Shown here one piece after another: positions 34,278 to 45,350 of a stretch of DNA of 64,000 bases (position 1 is its first letter; each line of letters opens with the position of its first letter). Made by a program: the position numbers and the translations under genes. This stretch comes from Rhynchopus sp. YZ270_cl-10. Lineage: Eukaryota; Euglenozoa; Diplonemea; Diplonemida; Diplonemidae. The stretch lies in the NCBI GenBank assembly GCA_964035575.1, contig OZ037852.1, positions 1,364,001-1,428,000 of the forward strand. The letters are read 5' to 3'. The notes beneath the pieces were generated by a model. That model searched no databases and was not told the origin of the DNA. It was given only the letters and a program-made list of their open reading frames with translations.

Positions 34278-34876
34278 AATCGATAGGTCGTGCAGTCGAG
34301 TTCGTTGATCCTCATTCATTTCTTGAGTCTCCTAAATATTTCTTTCAAGGTGACTAAACCATTTTTTACATATCAGATGTAAACAAAATGGATGTAGGAC
34401 TGCATTGGGATCCACCCCCGGTGCAGCTGGTCATACCAAGGTACACGAGCGGTTGTATTTCAAGGCAAGTTTTTTATATGATGCTGCGGCTAGGGGCTTG
34501 TCTTCGGCGAGTGAGGTTACCCTGTGTATCCCTTCTTTTTTACTTCTTTCCCCCAGTGTGTGGGAAGCACATTTCTTTTATGCTTTTTTTTTTTTTTATA
34601 TTTCATTTTTTTTTTGAAGATGCCTGTGCCCGTTCGAAAGCACGCTTCATTTTCCCAGTTTTTGTTTCTTTTGTATGTTTTCATCCGGGGGTGGTATCAC
34701 ACGTGGGTCGGAGTGCACTCAGTAACCACCATTTTTTTTTCTCCCCCCTTTCAAAAACGTTATGTTGATGATCAACAGAACTTTGTTTGGTGGCGGTCCT
34801 TGAAACAAATGAGTGGGGGAGAAGGGAGGAGGGGGGTGTATTATTTTTCAACTTTCATTTTTTTCTTCTTTTCTGT
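34278..34876. other. intergenic DNA, no gene seen
   Basis: T-rich. Frames here are driven by T runs and show no conserved motif. Confidence 0.5.
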
Positions 34877-35878
34877 GGTGTCCCGCGACCAGCCCACAAT
34901 CGCCCCCCTAGAGCCCCCCTGGGCCCACCTGTGCCCACCTGAACCCGATTTCGCCCGATTTCGCCCGATTTCACCCGATTTCGCCCGGATTTCAAAAATT
35001 CCTTTTTTTGGGTTGGGGGTGGGGAGCTTGGGCGGGGTTTGACCAAAACCAAGAACTTGGCCATTTCGGCCAAGTGACCCCACCACAGCACGGACGGATT
35101 CCGGAAATGCCAATCGCTGCATGTTTTGGAGCCCACTTTTTTTCAGGGAAAATATTTGCTTCCAGATGTCGGAATTTTCCGGAAAATTTCCAGAATTAGG
35201 AAACAGCCTGGAAGAGCGGGTTGAACGTTATTGGCACGTGTACCTACAATGGTTTGTGCCAATGCCCACCCAAACTGTGTACTGTGTACTGTGTACTGTG
35301 TACTGTGTACTGTGTACTGTGTACTGTGTACTGTGTACTGTGTACTGTGTACTGTGTACTGTGTACTGTGTACTGTGTACTGTGTACTGTGTACTGTGTA
35401 CTGTGTACTGTGTACTGTGTACTGTGTACTGTGTACTGTGTACTGTGTACTGTGTACTGTGTACTGTGTACTGTGTACTGTGTACTGTGTACTGTGTACT
35501 GTGTACTGTGTACTGTGTACTGTGTACTGTGTACTGTGTACTGTGTACTGTGTACTGTGTACTGTGTACTGTGTACTGTGTACTGTGTACTGTGTACTGT
35601 GTACTGTGTACTGTGTACTGTGTACTGTGTACTGTGTACTGTGTACTGTGTACTGTGTACTGTGTACTGTGTACCTGTGTACAGTGAGTAACCTAAAGGG
35701 TTTCTGCTCAACGAAAGTGGCCGATTTTTTTTTTATTTCACCCAGACCCAGCCCGGAAATCTCGAAAAGCGCGGTTTCTGGGTGTTTTACTGGGCTAAAC
35801 CCTCACAGAAGCCAAAAAACCCTGTTTTTGCCCGATTTCACCCGATTTCACCCGGATTTCACCGGGGTTGGGGACACC
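34877..35878. mobile_element. possible inverted-repeat element carrying a 7-bp array
   Basis: GGTGTCCCGCGACCAGCC at the left and GGTTGGGGACACC at the right are near complements. CCCGATTTC words repeat near both ends but in the same orientation. The GAACTTGGCCATTTCGGCCA block precedes the array. No target duplication seen. Confidence 0.45.
35275..35673. repeat. 7-bp minisatellite, CTGTGTA units
   Basis: About 57 perfect units, the complement register of the CAGTACA array at 17213-17352. Confidence 0.97.
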
Positions 35879-36302
35879 CCATTTTCTTTTCCATTTTTCG
35901 ATAGGTGCACGAGGCACATTCGTCTTACAAAGTTTAGTTGTTGATTTTTTTAATTTTTTTTTTCTTTGGTTTCTTGCGCTTTGCTTTCGCTTGAGTCTGT
36001 GAGAAAGGGGAAACCCACCAGTACGGTGTGTCTCTCCAATCTATCAAAACAAAACAAAACAAAACAAACACATATTTACATGGAGCGTGCACCCCACAAG
36101 AAAACACCCTTGTGTGTGCACTTACCATTTCATCTCGTATTTATTTATTTTTCAAGGGGTGCAATCACCCCTTAGAAAGCTTTCTTTTTTTTTTCTCTCT
36201 CTTTTTTTTTTTTTTTTCCTGCTAATTTTTATTATATCTGAGATAACTTCACGTGGAGGAGCTTAGGATCATCTTAATCAATTCTTCTTTTTTCCCTTTT
36301 TG

Positions 36303-36345
36303 AGGTGACCAAGCACGAGAGGCTTCGGGACATCTCATAAACTTT
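36303..36345 (+). repeat. hairpin repeat R2
   Basis: GGTGACCAAGCACGAGAGGC then TTCGGGACATC. AAGC pairs with GCTT. A worn neighbour lies at about 36250-36285. Confidence 0.5.
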
Positions 36346-36575
36346 TCTTTTTTTCCCTCCCACCCTAGGAAACTCGCGTCCCCAGCTTCGGCAGCACCAG
36401 TCGCTTCGCCACTGGTCGCTGCAAAAGCCACTCTGCCACTCCATCAACCTGCCACTCTCTGCCATATCCTCTTCTCTTGCCCCTCCCCGCATCTCCGTAC
36501 AGAGCACAAAGCACTTTCAAAAAAACAAAACCTCCCGGTAAGTGCAGTTTTTTTGACAGTGCAGCTGGCAACTAC

Positions 36576-36907
36576 ATGGTTGTACAAAGTACTCGAAGAG
36601 TATCGAGTACTCGAAAACGAAAAAAATAGGCCACTCGACACTCGAGTACTCGCCCGACCCATTTTTTTTTTCTCTTCAATTTACTCGTTCTGGCACTCGA
36701 GTACTCGAACGAGTGGAAAAAAGTCTCGAGTACTCGGCCGAGTACTGTTTTTTTTTCCACTTTTTTCCACTCGTTCGAGTACTCGAGTGCCAGAACGAGT
36801 AAATTGAAGAGGAAAAAAAAATGGGTCGGGCGAGTACTCGAGTGTCGAGTGGCCTATTTTTTTCGTTTTCGAGTACTCGATACTCTTCGAGTACTTTGTA
36901 CAACCAT
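36576..36907. mobile_element. 332-bp palindromic MITE with 8-bp duplication
   Basis: Ends ATGGTTGTACAAAGTACTCG and its complement. CGAGTACTCG words run through both halves. Flanks GCAACTAC at 36568-36575 and 36908-36915 are identical. It interrupts the ATTGCAC...CAAAAA repeat, whose intact copies show the empty site. An 8-bp duplication fits hAT-like elements. Confidence 0.85.
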
Positions 36908-36915
36908 GCAACTAC

Positions 36916-37862
36916 ACTATTCCAACAATTTTTTCAAACAAAACTAAACATTTTTAAAACCCATCTCCACACGGTACACGGTCATGAGAGGGCTGTCGTA
37001 TTTCAAGTCAGCGTTACTACCGTCGTGTACACATTGGGTTCCTACTAGACAGGAGTGGGGATTCAATCTCTGCTGTGGGAACCATCGCACATTTTGCATA
37101 CCTTCCCATACAAGGTGTACGTTGAGGCGTTCAAAAGACTCTGATCCGATGAGCAGATTTGGGGGGTTTTTTTTTGGTCAAGGTGATTAAGGAAAATAAA
37201 GAGGCCGCAGGGGATCATCTTCCTAACTCTATTTAAAAAAAAGAATGTGTTCGCAAGGCTTCATTTGCCTTTCCATTTTTTTGTTGTGAATGGCACCGTT
37301 ACCGGGTTCCGGGAATTACCAGATTTTAAATTTTTCATTGCCGTTTGGGTACATTTAGTGCACCCTGTTATACCTTCTATTCAGTAGAATAGTTAGTATA
37401 TGAAACGATTCATTGCCGGGTCCAACCGCGTTTTTTTTTTCAGTTGTCGTTACTCTGTATTACCGGGTGTTTTCCGTGGCATTATCGGGTAAACAAAAAA
37501 CCCCTGGTAAAATTCCCGGTAACGGGCGCCATCCATGATGTCATTTTATTTGTTTAGCTTCCGCGGATCCGTTCGCATGTTAAGGGGAGTAAAAAAGATA
37601 AATCATTACTGCACCTCTCCTGATTATTCAGAGGTGTGAAGCATCCTTGCCTTTCGTGTCATCGCTATGTTCTCTCTTTTCTTTTTTCTTTTTGTTATTT
37701 GTACAGAACCTGTCATTGTGATGAGGTGTCGATACTCCAAAGCATTCATTTAAACCAGGGGAAAAAGGATATCTTTGATAACATTCATGTTTTATTCATT
37801 ATAAGCCCCTGTACCCTGCACCATTCCACCTACACAGAGTCTCATTTCCCGCTCCCTACACA
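36916..37862. other. intergenic DNA and 5' region of the next gene
   Basis: Contains hairpin R3 at 37370-37412 and a worn R2. Two candidate trans-splice acceptors precede the gene: a C/T tract with AG at 37705-37706, and a C-rich tract with AG at 37836-37837. The second avoids two upstream ATGs. Confidence 0.5.
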
Positions 37863-39065
37863 ATGCGAATACAAGATTCCGGAGAGGCAAATAGCCCAAA
37901 TAGCAATGTCAGTGGTGTCGGTGTCAGTGAGGCGAATGTCAACACCAACACCAACACCAACACCAACACCAACACCAACACCAACACCAACACCAACACC
38001 AACACCAACACCAACACCAACACCAACACCAACACCAACACCAACACCAACACCAACACCAACACCAACACCAACACCACCTCTGAGACACGCCTGACGA
38101 CCCTCCATGTCGAAACCCCCCTTGGGAAGTCCACCCTCTCACGGGGCCTGCAGAAGGCCGTTCTTGACGCACGCTTCGTCCCTCCGGTACGACGACGCAA
38201 CGAACGCGCACATCGCACCCTCCTCATGGCCCGCTTGAAGGAGGCTGTACGACGACAACTCACTTTGGTACGACCGGGGCGCGCTACATACGAACTGCCT
38301 CTTTTGGAATCTGAGTGGCAGCACTGCAGACGACTGTGCACGCTAGATGATGCAGAAACCAGAGCGCTTGCACACCTCTATGGAAAACGTCTCGACCCGC
38401 AAAGCGCCACACGCATTGTACGAGCCCGGCGATGGCCGAAGGGGTTTCTCCGCCACAACATCTCCGTCTTAGAACGTGCTGTCGCAGGCAACGTCGCAAT
38501 CGAAGAACTCATATGGGAGCAGGGCCGCTCTGCTTCGCTCTACGAGGAATACTCATCAGGGTTGATCGCACAGCTTTCGCCTCATGCACGAGAGGCTGCA
38601 ATCTCCCTCGACAAGATAGCATCAGAAATGGCCCGCATTCCAGAAGTCTGCGAAGTAGATTCAGCCTCCCGCCGCCTTCCTGAAGGGATAACCGAAGAAG
38701 AATGGAGTATCTACGTTGGCCTAAAAAAGAACGCACCGCATCTGTTTGCGCCCAAGGGAGGGGGGAAAGTGTTGCCACCTCTGCCAGAATGGCCAAAAAT
38801 TCCTCGATCCGATCCGGCGAAATTTGCGGTACAGCCCTCCTACGTGACAGACCCGATACACGGGAACATCTCGCAGCCAGGTGGATCTCATGTTCTTGCA
38901 AATCGCCTTCTCGACGTTGTGCATGACAAAGAAGTCTCCCTTATTACCTTCACAGCGGGATGCAAACCAGGGGTCTTCCCATCCGCGGGGAAGAAGGACC
39001 TTAGATTGAAACGGCTCAGCCAAAAGCATTCAATGATGTATCCACTGCAAGGGTCCAGGGCATAA
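37863..39065 (+). CDS. hypothetical protein with Asn-Thr dipeptide repeat
   Basis: 400 aa, intronless. A short head is followed by about 24 Asn-Thr dipeptides (about residues 27-74) coded by a CAACAC hexamer array, which stays in frame. The rest looks like a real folded protein: a basic Arg-rich region (about 100-145), then mixed helical sequence, then a Pro-rich stretch with PPLPEWPKIPRSDPAKFA and a C-terminal GNISQPGGSHVLANRLLDVV segment. No signal peptide, membrane span or known domain was recognised. The base content is balanced, unlike the T-rich flanks, which supports coding. The start is the first ATG after the second candidate acceptor; a start after the repeat cannot be excluded. It lies 243 nt before the next gene on the same strand. 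Confidence 0.8.
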   Translation: MRIQDSGEANSPNSNVSGVGVSEANVNTNTNTNTNTNTNTNTNTNTNTNTNTNTNTNTNTNTNTNTNTNTNTTSETRLTTLHVETPLGKSTLSRGLQKAVLDARFVPPVRRRNERAHRTLLMARLKEAVRRQLTLVRPGRATYELPLLESEWQHCRRLCTLDDAETRALAHLYGKRLDPQSATRIVRARRWPKGFLRHNISVLERAVAGNVAIEELIWEQGRSASLYEEYSSGLIAQLSPHAREAAISLDKIASEMARIPEVCEVDSASRRLPEGITEEEWSIYVGLKKNAPHLFAPKGGGKVLPPLPEWPKIPRSDPAKFAVQPSYVTDPIHGNISQPGGSHVLANRLLDVVHDKEVSLITFTAGCKPGVFPSAGKKDLRLKRLSQKHSMMYPLQGSRA

Positions 39066-39207
39066 AGGGGGGGAGGGGTGCGATTTTTTTGTTTTTGTTT
39101 TTTTGCTTCTGCAAAAAAAGAAACACAAAACCGCTTATTTTTGGATCATCTGATCCTTTTTTTTTCGTCCCCGCTGTACCCCCAATCTTCCTCCAGAACC
39201 TGCCCTC

Positions 39208-39209
39208 AG
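39208..39209 (+). promoter_or_regulatory. candidate trans-splice acceptor
   Basis: AG after a C/T-rich tract (about 39155-39207), with an alternative AG at 39195-39196. The distance to the start at 39308 is about 100 nt. Confidence 0.4.
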
Positions 39210-39307
39210 GCAATCTTTATTTTATTCTTTTTTGATCTCCAAAAAAAAAAGAGTTTTTGTTCTATACAAAGTACGATATTTACTCTCACGCCAAAACACC
39301 AGAAAAA

Positions 39308-40138
39308 ATGAGATTTCCAATCCTTGCAACGTGTCTTGCAGTCTGTTATGCCTTCACAATCGATCCGGAGTTGTACGCAGGAGGGTCGCTCGATAAAGCT
39401 GAAGAGGCTGTTCTTGGTAGGCCTGGGGTTGTTGTGACTGCGGGAACTGTTGAATCATTGGACCACGAAAGCATTGATCAAGAGACAAAGCTGAACCGCG
39501 TTGCCCTCATTGGGAAGAAGCATATTGTCCATGCAATGGAGCTGTACGCTCAGTACAAACGGATTCCGGGGTTTTTGCGTCACGGTGCGTTGTACGCTCC
39601 TGCACATTACTTTGGAGAAAAACAAGGAATCCGTCTGAACTGTCCCGCAACCCACCCGAGAGCCTGCCTATTTTATGTTGCAGTGAGAGATTGCAAATCT
39701 TGCGAAGAGGAGATCGAGGCCTTCCGTGGTACCGGAGGGCTGCCTGATGTGCTGCCGGAGCAGGGGTTTGAGAGGGTGAAGTGCAACTCATTGCTGACAG
39801 CATCGATGGACATAGAAGGGGACCACCCAACAGTGTTGTGGAAAGGACACGTTACTGCAGGAGAGGCGAAGGATATCATATTTAAACACCATGTCTTCCA
39901 TTTCGGCGTTTTTTCCGTTTCAGAGAACGACTGCGCGCAGTGGCACAACAACGAAGCAGCGTGCACGGAAAAGGAATACTGCACGCACAACACTGATGTG
40001 TGCAGCTTCAACGAAGGGTTCTGTGAAGGGGACGCCTTCTACGAGCAGCCGACAGAAAAAGATGAACCGATTTTTCCAATCTTTCCACCAGGCTCATCAT
40101 GGCGAATGGACGATTCAGAAGATGAGCTTTTGAGGTAG
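39308..40138 (+). CDS. secreted or ER protein, possible thioredoxin fold
   Basis: 277 aa, intronless. The ATG at 39308 gives a clear signal peptide (MRFPILATCLAVCYA); the frame extends upstream only without an ATG. A CKSC pair at residues 129-132 follows a hydrophobic strand (ACLFYVAV) and precedes a helix (EEEIEAF). HPTVLW around Pro 174 could be the cis-proline strand. This is the order of a thioredoxin fold, but the match is by pattern only. The C-terminal third is Cys-rich (about 205-245, ENDCAQW to FCEGD) and ends in an acidic tail, with no classical KDEL signal and no second membrane span. Likely role: redox or structural protein of the secretory pathway or surface; function not established. 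Confidence 0.82.
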   Translation: MRFPILATCLAVCYAFTIDPELYAGGSLDKAEEAVLGRPGVVVTAGTVESLDHESIDQETKLNRVALIGKKHIVHAMELYAQYKRIPGFLRHGALYAPAHYFGEKQGIRLNCPATHPRACLFYVAVRDCKSCEEEIEAFRGTGGLPDVLPEQGFERVKCNSLLTASMDIEGDHPTVLWKGHVTAGEAKDIIFKHHVFHFGVFSVSENDCAQWHNNEAACTEKEYCTHNTDVCSFNEGFCEGDAFYEQPTEKDEPIFPIFPPGSSWRMDDSEDELLR

Positions 40139-41822
40139 AAGGAAGAGGGAGAGGAAGAGGAAGAGGGTAAGTAGTTTCTTGTAATGTTTTTTGTTTTTTT
40201 CCCCTGAAGTTTCAATTTGTGCATGAACCATTGGCTTTTCTTTACGTTTTGAAAAAAAAAAACATAAAAAAAAGAAAGAAAAAAAAAATACGCGGACAAT
40301 GTCTCCGTTGTTTGTCCCCGCCACCCCACCCCCCCAATACCAAGAAGAGAAAACCGAATGGAGTGAGGAACGTAGTGAGAGCGCAGCGGAAAGGATAGTT
40401 GGGAATGCAACGAGCTCTTTTTTTCTCACGATGTTTTATTCTCCCCCACAAAAAATATCACGTAGAGAAACACTCGTTTTTTTTTTCACACAGCTGGTGC
40501 TTTTGGAAGTCGGTCAACGACCTGTCGGCGACCTGTCACTCTCAGGGGGGGGGGTGTCTATTAAGTCCCTGTGTCAGCGACCTGTCAATATCGACCCCTC
40601 CCGGAGCACCAACAGCGCGTCCGTTGTTTGTTTTTCGACGCCCTTTTTCAATTTCCCCCCCGGTATCCCAGATGATGCTGTTTTCCGTGGATGCACATGA
40701 AAAAAGGAGTTCTGTGCTATTCACAGAACTCGATAGGCGATTGCGCGTATCTAGCAGCATACATTTTTTTTGCCGAAAAATTAGCATGAGGCCTGCACAC
40801 CTTTTGTTCTCACTTCTGTGATGCAAGAAAAGGGGGTGCATGTTGAGAAAAGCTCCAGTAAGAACCTCTGTTTTGTTCAGAGAACCTATCTAATGTGACG
40901 AAATAGTACCAAAAAAAAACAAAACAAAATCTACGATTTTTTTTCGCAGAAACCACAACAAAAAAAAAGGCCCAACTTGGGATATTGCTACACAGCTACA
41001 ATGCTGTTAACAAGTTAAAAAAAAAATAGGCGCCACGATCATAACTTTTTCCACCCTTCATTAAAACACCCCATTTCTCTCCCTCCCCCCGTTCTGAACC
41101 TACCTTGTGCGGTACAAAAAAGGAAATAAGAGATTGACCCATTTTTCAAGCCCAGCGCATTTAACCAAATCTACTGCACAATAAGGGGGGGTTCCGTTGA
41201 TCCCTGTTGCCTGAGGAGTGGAGGCGGGAGGAGGTAGCGGGGACTACGAAGACGAGAGATATAGGTGAGGTAACGACGGCGTGACGGACGCCACTTCTTG
41301 TGTGGTTGCTGACTGTTATCAGGGTTTTCAAAAGAAGGAAGGGCGGGTTTACACAAGGTGTAATCAGTTTTTCAAAAAAAAGGGTTGAGAATGAGCTGCA
41401 TCTATACCTTTGAAATGCATTAGCCTTCGGGCGACTTTGTGTACTGAACCCATCCTCGGACAGATGATTGTCGAAACTACAAAAACACACACCCCCCCCA
41501 ACACAACAAAAAACCAAACAGAAGCACAACACACTTTTATTTCGCATATTTCACTTCTCTCTACTCTCACTCTTTCTTCTCCGCTCATATACACATAACC
41601 CCCCCTCCCCTATCACCCCCTGCTCTCCCCCAGCATATTCTAACTAAAACAAGCCACACTAGGTTTGCTAGGTTCTTTGACCCCCCTTTCTTTCCAGCCT
41701 CTTATCAAATCCCCTTAAGAAGAGTATGAGAAGGCTGTGAACAGAATTTCCCCCCGCTTTTTTTTTTCTTTTTTCTTTCTCTTTTCTCTTCTCTTTTTTT
41801 TTTTAAAGCCGTTTTTCTTCTA
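40139..41822. other. intergenic DNA with a SINE-like repeat
   Basis: No further gene seen. Begins with a purine-rich 3' region. A SINE-like segment at 41195-41385 (GTTGATCCCTGTTGCCTGAG to TTTTTCAAAAAA) resembles 61985-62118. A dense C/T tract with AG at 41807-41808 precedes the next gene. Confidence 0.55.
41195..41385 (+). repeat. SINE-like repeat, third family
   Basis: GTGGAGGCGGGAGGA core and a TTTTTCAAAAAA end, matched by GTGGAAGCGGGAGGA and GTTTTCAAAAAA at 61985-62118. Confidence 0.5.
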
Positions 41823-42704
41823 ATGTCGATATCCGAGAGAGAACAGCAGATGTATTCTAAGGGGTTTCAGGCAGGGTTTCAAGCTGGAGTTGCGCATCAG
41901 CAACAGCAACAGCAGCAGCAGCAGCGGCAGCAGCAGCAGCAGCAACAACAGCTTTCCAACCCCGCCGCCTCGCAGTACTACTTTGCCACCAAGCCTATTG
42001 TTATTCCCACAATGCTTCCTCAGGCACCTCCGGTACCTTCATTTCAAACAGTGCAAAATTCGGTACGAGATGTGGACCAGCGCAGACTTCATATGATGGT
42101 GCCTCACGCCCCTTCTCCGCTTACTCCAATCAGCACCCCCACTACTAGCACCCCCTCTGCTGGGATTGGAGAAAATATTGCGACACCGACTTCGCCTTCA
42201 GGGTTGGCGGCGGCAAGAACGACACCAGGGTTCGCGGCCTATCCTGGGGTGGTGCAGAAGGATGTATCCGATGATACAATGTCGGAGTTGGAAAATGAGG
42301 TACCCCCATTGGCATCGTCGAGCGACGAAGGGGACCCCTCTGCGGTGGTGGTGCAGAAGAAGGGGAAGGTCAACGCAAAGCAGATCCGCGAGCTGTGGAG
42401 TGTTCTTGTGGAGGAAGGGGAGGGGAAGGTGCTGCGGCTTTGCTGGTATAATAACCGACACAGCTCTGCGCTTGCCGAAGGTGGAACCGTTGTCGTGCAG
42501 TACCCCTTCCAAGGAGGGACCGCACAACAAAAGGTCGCATTCCTCGGTGTACTTCAAGTAATAGTCAACGCTGATTTAATTGAATCAGCCCCTCCATACT
42601 CCCGCCAGGTTCTCCGTAAAGCAACCCGCAAAGAAATAGAAGCGGGCGCTCCAGCGCAAATGAGCAGACGCAGAAAGGCTAAGGCAAAGAGGGATAAGTG
42701 TTGA
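41823..42704 (+). CDS. hypothetical Gln-rich protein with basic tail
   Basis: 293 aa, intronless; the start lies 15 nt after the AG at 41807-41808. Layout: a short head with a FQAGFQAGVAHQ repeat; a polyglutamine run at about 26-43 from CAG/CAA codons; a Pro/Ser/Thr-rich disordered region to about 150; an acidic patch (about 150-170); and a compact C-terminal region of about 90 residues (KQIRELWSVLVEEGEGKVLRL to EIEAG). The tail SRRRKAKAKRDK could be a nuclear signal or nucleic-acid contact. No known domain recognised. Gln-rich plus basic tail would fit an RNA- or chromatin-related factor, which is only inference. Confidence 0.82.
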   Translation: MSISEREQQMYSKGFQAGFQAGVAHQQQQQQQQQRQQQQQQQQLSNPAASQYYFATKPIVIPTMLPQAPPVPSFQTVQNSVRDVDQRRLHMMVPHAPSPLTPISTPTTSTPSAGIGENIATPTSPSGLAAARTTPGFAAYPGVVQKDVSDDTMSELENEVPPLASSSDEGDPSAVVVQKKGKVNAKQIRELWSVLVEEGEGKVLRLCWYNNRHSSALAEGGTVVVQYPFQGGTAQQKVAFLGVLQVIVNADLIESAPPYSRQVLRKATRKEIEAGAPAQMSRRRKAKAKRDKC

Positions 42705-44402
42705 AAGTGAGGGAAACTGTTGAAAATATGGGAGGAAGAGGAGGAGGGGGGTTAATATAATGGAATTTGAAGGGGGGGGGGGGGGGGGGTTGTTTTTGAT
42801 AGGATTTTTTTAGCGTTGTGTTTAAGATGTGTGTTGCAATGAGAGGTACATTCATCTCCCCCTCCCTTTCCCACACCCATTTCACCCACCCACTACACCC
42901 ACTATCATTGCCGTTGAGAATAAAAAGGCAAAAAAAAAAACAAACAAAAAGAAAAGAAAGAAATGAGTGCTAGATTTTCCTGAGGGTTTCCCCCGGGATA
43001 ATTTTTTTTTTAAGATTTGTATGTAATGAAGGCACGCTAATCTTTCAACTTTGTATTTTTTCTTCCCCCCACACCCCTTTTTTTCTAAAAGAAAACGAAC
43101 GGAGGGAAATACTCCTTTCTCCAATTTTTTTAACGTTCTTTTCTTTCCATGGTTTCCCCCACCCCCCAGCAGGGCTCGTAAAAACGAAAACTTAAAAAGA
43201 CCTTTTTATTTTTCTTCCTGTACAGACTGCGCTTCTCAGCAGGTTGATATTCGTGCAAGAAGAGAGAAGAAAAACAAACCAGAACAAAAAAAAAAAAACA
43301 ATTATAAATGGGTATGTTCGAGAAGAGCTTTCTTTTATGTTCGATGGACTCCATATTTATTTTTAAAATTAAAAAAACCATTTTAAATGCTGTTTCTCAA
43401 GCAGCCCACACCCCACACTCTCTCTTTGGTATGAAGGTTGTGAACAAAGGGCAGATTTGACACCTATTTGGTTACGTACAACGAACAAAAAAGCACTTTC
43501 TAGCTTTAACGATGTTTAGAGATTCAAACAGATGCGTTGTCTGGTTTTTTCACTGTAACCTACCGAAGGCATGCCTGTATGGTAGTTTTTTTTTTTTTTT
43601 TGGCAGTCTCACATTTTTTATTTTATTTCTGAATAATGCTGACTGTTGCTAAAAATAGAAAGAAAAAATGATTTTTTTTTTTTGACTTTGTGAAGATGAT
43701 TCGCTCGAGGCGCAAAGGAATCAACCTTTCTTTTATTTTGTCGACACAGTGTTGTGCACTTTGTAAGGAAATGCTTACAGAGTGAACCTTGCTCTTCATA
43801 TACTTTTCCAGCAATCACTCACTACAACATTTCAAAACAATGTCCGCCTTTTTTGAGTGGCAATCCCAATATTTAAATTTGCGTAAAATCGGTTCAGACA
43901 GGTCGGGTCAAACCAACACCGTGTCATGAATGCCAGCAGATGCATATATTTTGGTAAGGGAAAACAATATAAAATAAGACCGTTCAGTCTTTCCACAAAA
44001 GTTTAAACACACACCCTCCCCGAAAAATTGTTAAAACCAAAGAATAAACGAATATTCTGGTTGCTGCACTGCACTGCAGCCACACCAAGGCCAGCTTTAC
44101 CTCATTTATCTCTATCATTTCTTCCACAAAGTATTTCCCCCCTCCCTTCAAAAAAAATGCTGGGAAAAAAATTTCTGTGTGTAAACAGAAAAAAAAAAAT
44201 AGTTTTCTTGGCGAGCAGATTATTTAAGCAACCCCCCCTTTTTTCAGTTTCCCCCACGTTTACCTACATACAATACACTCCACTTCATCTTTCAAAATTT
44301 TAAAAAAAAAATACCCCAAAAAGTTTTTGGTAAATCTAATGCAAGTTGCTGGTTAGGTGGGTTGCCAACATAACTTGCAAGCATTTTTTTTTTCTTTTTT
44401 CA

Positions 44403-44445
44403 GTGCCTGCATCCGATGAACGGTGAGGCGTTTGCACTTCCAACT
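44403..44445 (+). repeat. hairpin repeat R1, short copy
   Basis: GTGCCTGCATCCGATGAACG then GTGAGGCGTTTGCAC. Outer GTGC/GCAC and inner CCG/CGG pair. Confidence 0.6.
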
Positions 44446-45312
44446 TCTCGTTTTCAAGGGTACATTTTTCACACCCTCTCTGCGTTCCTTTTGTTTAGAA
44501 AAGAATGTAAATGAAATATTTCTTTCTGTTTGGCCGTGCCTTTCCCGTTCCCCCTTTTTTTTTTTCTATATTAGAGTGGCGAAGGGGGGTAGGCACATCG
44601 CAAACCTTCGCAAAGATCCAGATATTGATTCAAATATTCAGTACAACTATTTTGTGATTATTTTGTGAATTGTTTTGTGATTTGCTGTCCCCGCGTCTTG
44701 CCATTCTATATAGGGGTGCTGTCGCACCCATACACATCCCGTTTTTGCCATACATGTATCCATTTTTACCAGCGATGTGTTTGACAGCCACACTAATACA
44801 ATTAAGTTTTTATCAAAAAAAAAAATCAAAAATGAACACAGCGAACCGTTATTTTTTTTTCAATTCCCCCCTTGAAGTGTTCACACCCCCCCGCGACTTT
44901 CCCCCTCCCTCTTTCATATGGGGTTTTTTATATGGGTTATTTTGGGTCAGGGATAACCCGCGGTGTCAGTGCCTGAGTAGAGGCCTTTGCACTATCAACT
45001 TCGCTTTTTTCCCCCCCGACCTTCCGACGAAGCCAGACGGGATTTTTGTCATTTTTATCTTGATCAGAACAAACAAAAATCCACCAACGGGAAAAAAAGT
45101 TTGGGTCCATTTAATGCACCCTATTATACCTTCTATTCGAACGTATGAAATAAATTCAATTATTGTGTTTTTTATGTTGTGCTTTCCATGACTGGCATCG
45201 TGCGTGGGTCAGTTGTGCCTGCATCACCACCCACTCTCTCTTTGACTTTCGTTTTAACTAAGCACCGTGAGGCTTTTTCTTTACCCATATTTTCAAGACT
45301 CCGAATGTGATC

Positions 45313-45350
45313 AAGGTGACTAAGCACGAGAGGCTTAGGTTCATCTTATA
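45313..45350 (+). repeat. hairpin repeat R2, best copy
   Basis: GGTGACTAAGCACGAGAGGC then TTAGGTTCATC. CTAAGC pairs with GCTTAG and GGTGA with TCATC. Confidence 0.7.

Noticed and set aside
39257-39307. Upstream extension of the secreted protein's frame
   Set aside because: It has no ATG (it would begin at TTG) and would bury the signal peptide that starts at 39308.
44670-45191. 173-codon frame in the 42.7-46.7 kb intergenic region
   Set aside because: Composition follows T runs and it crosses repeats R1 and R3; no conserved motif.
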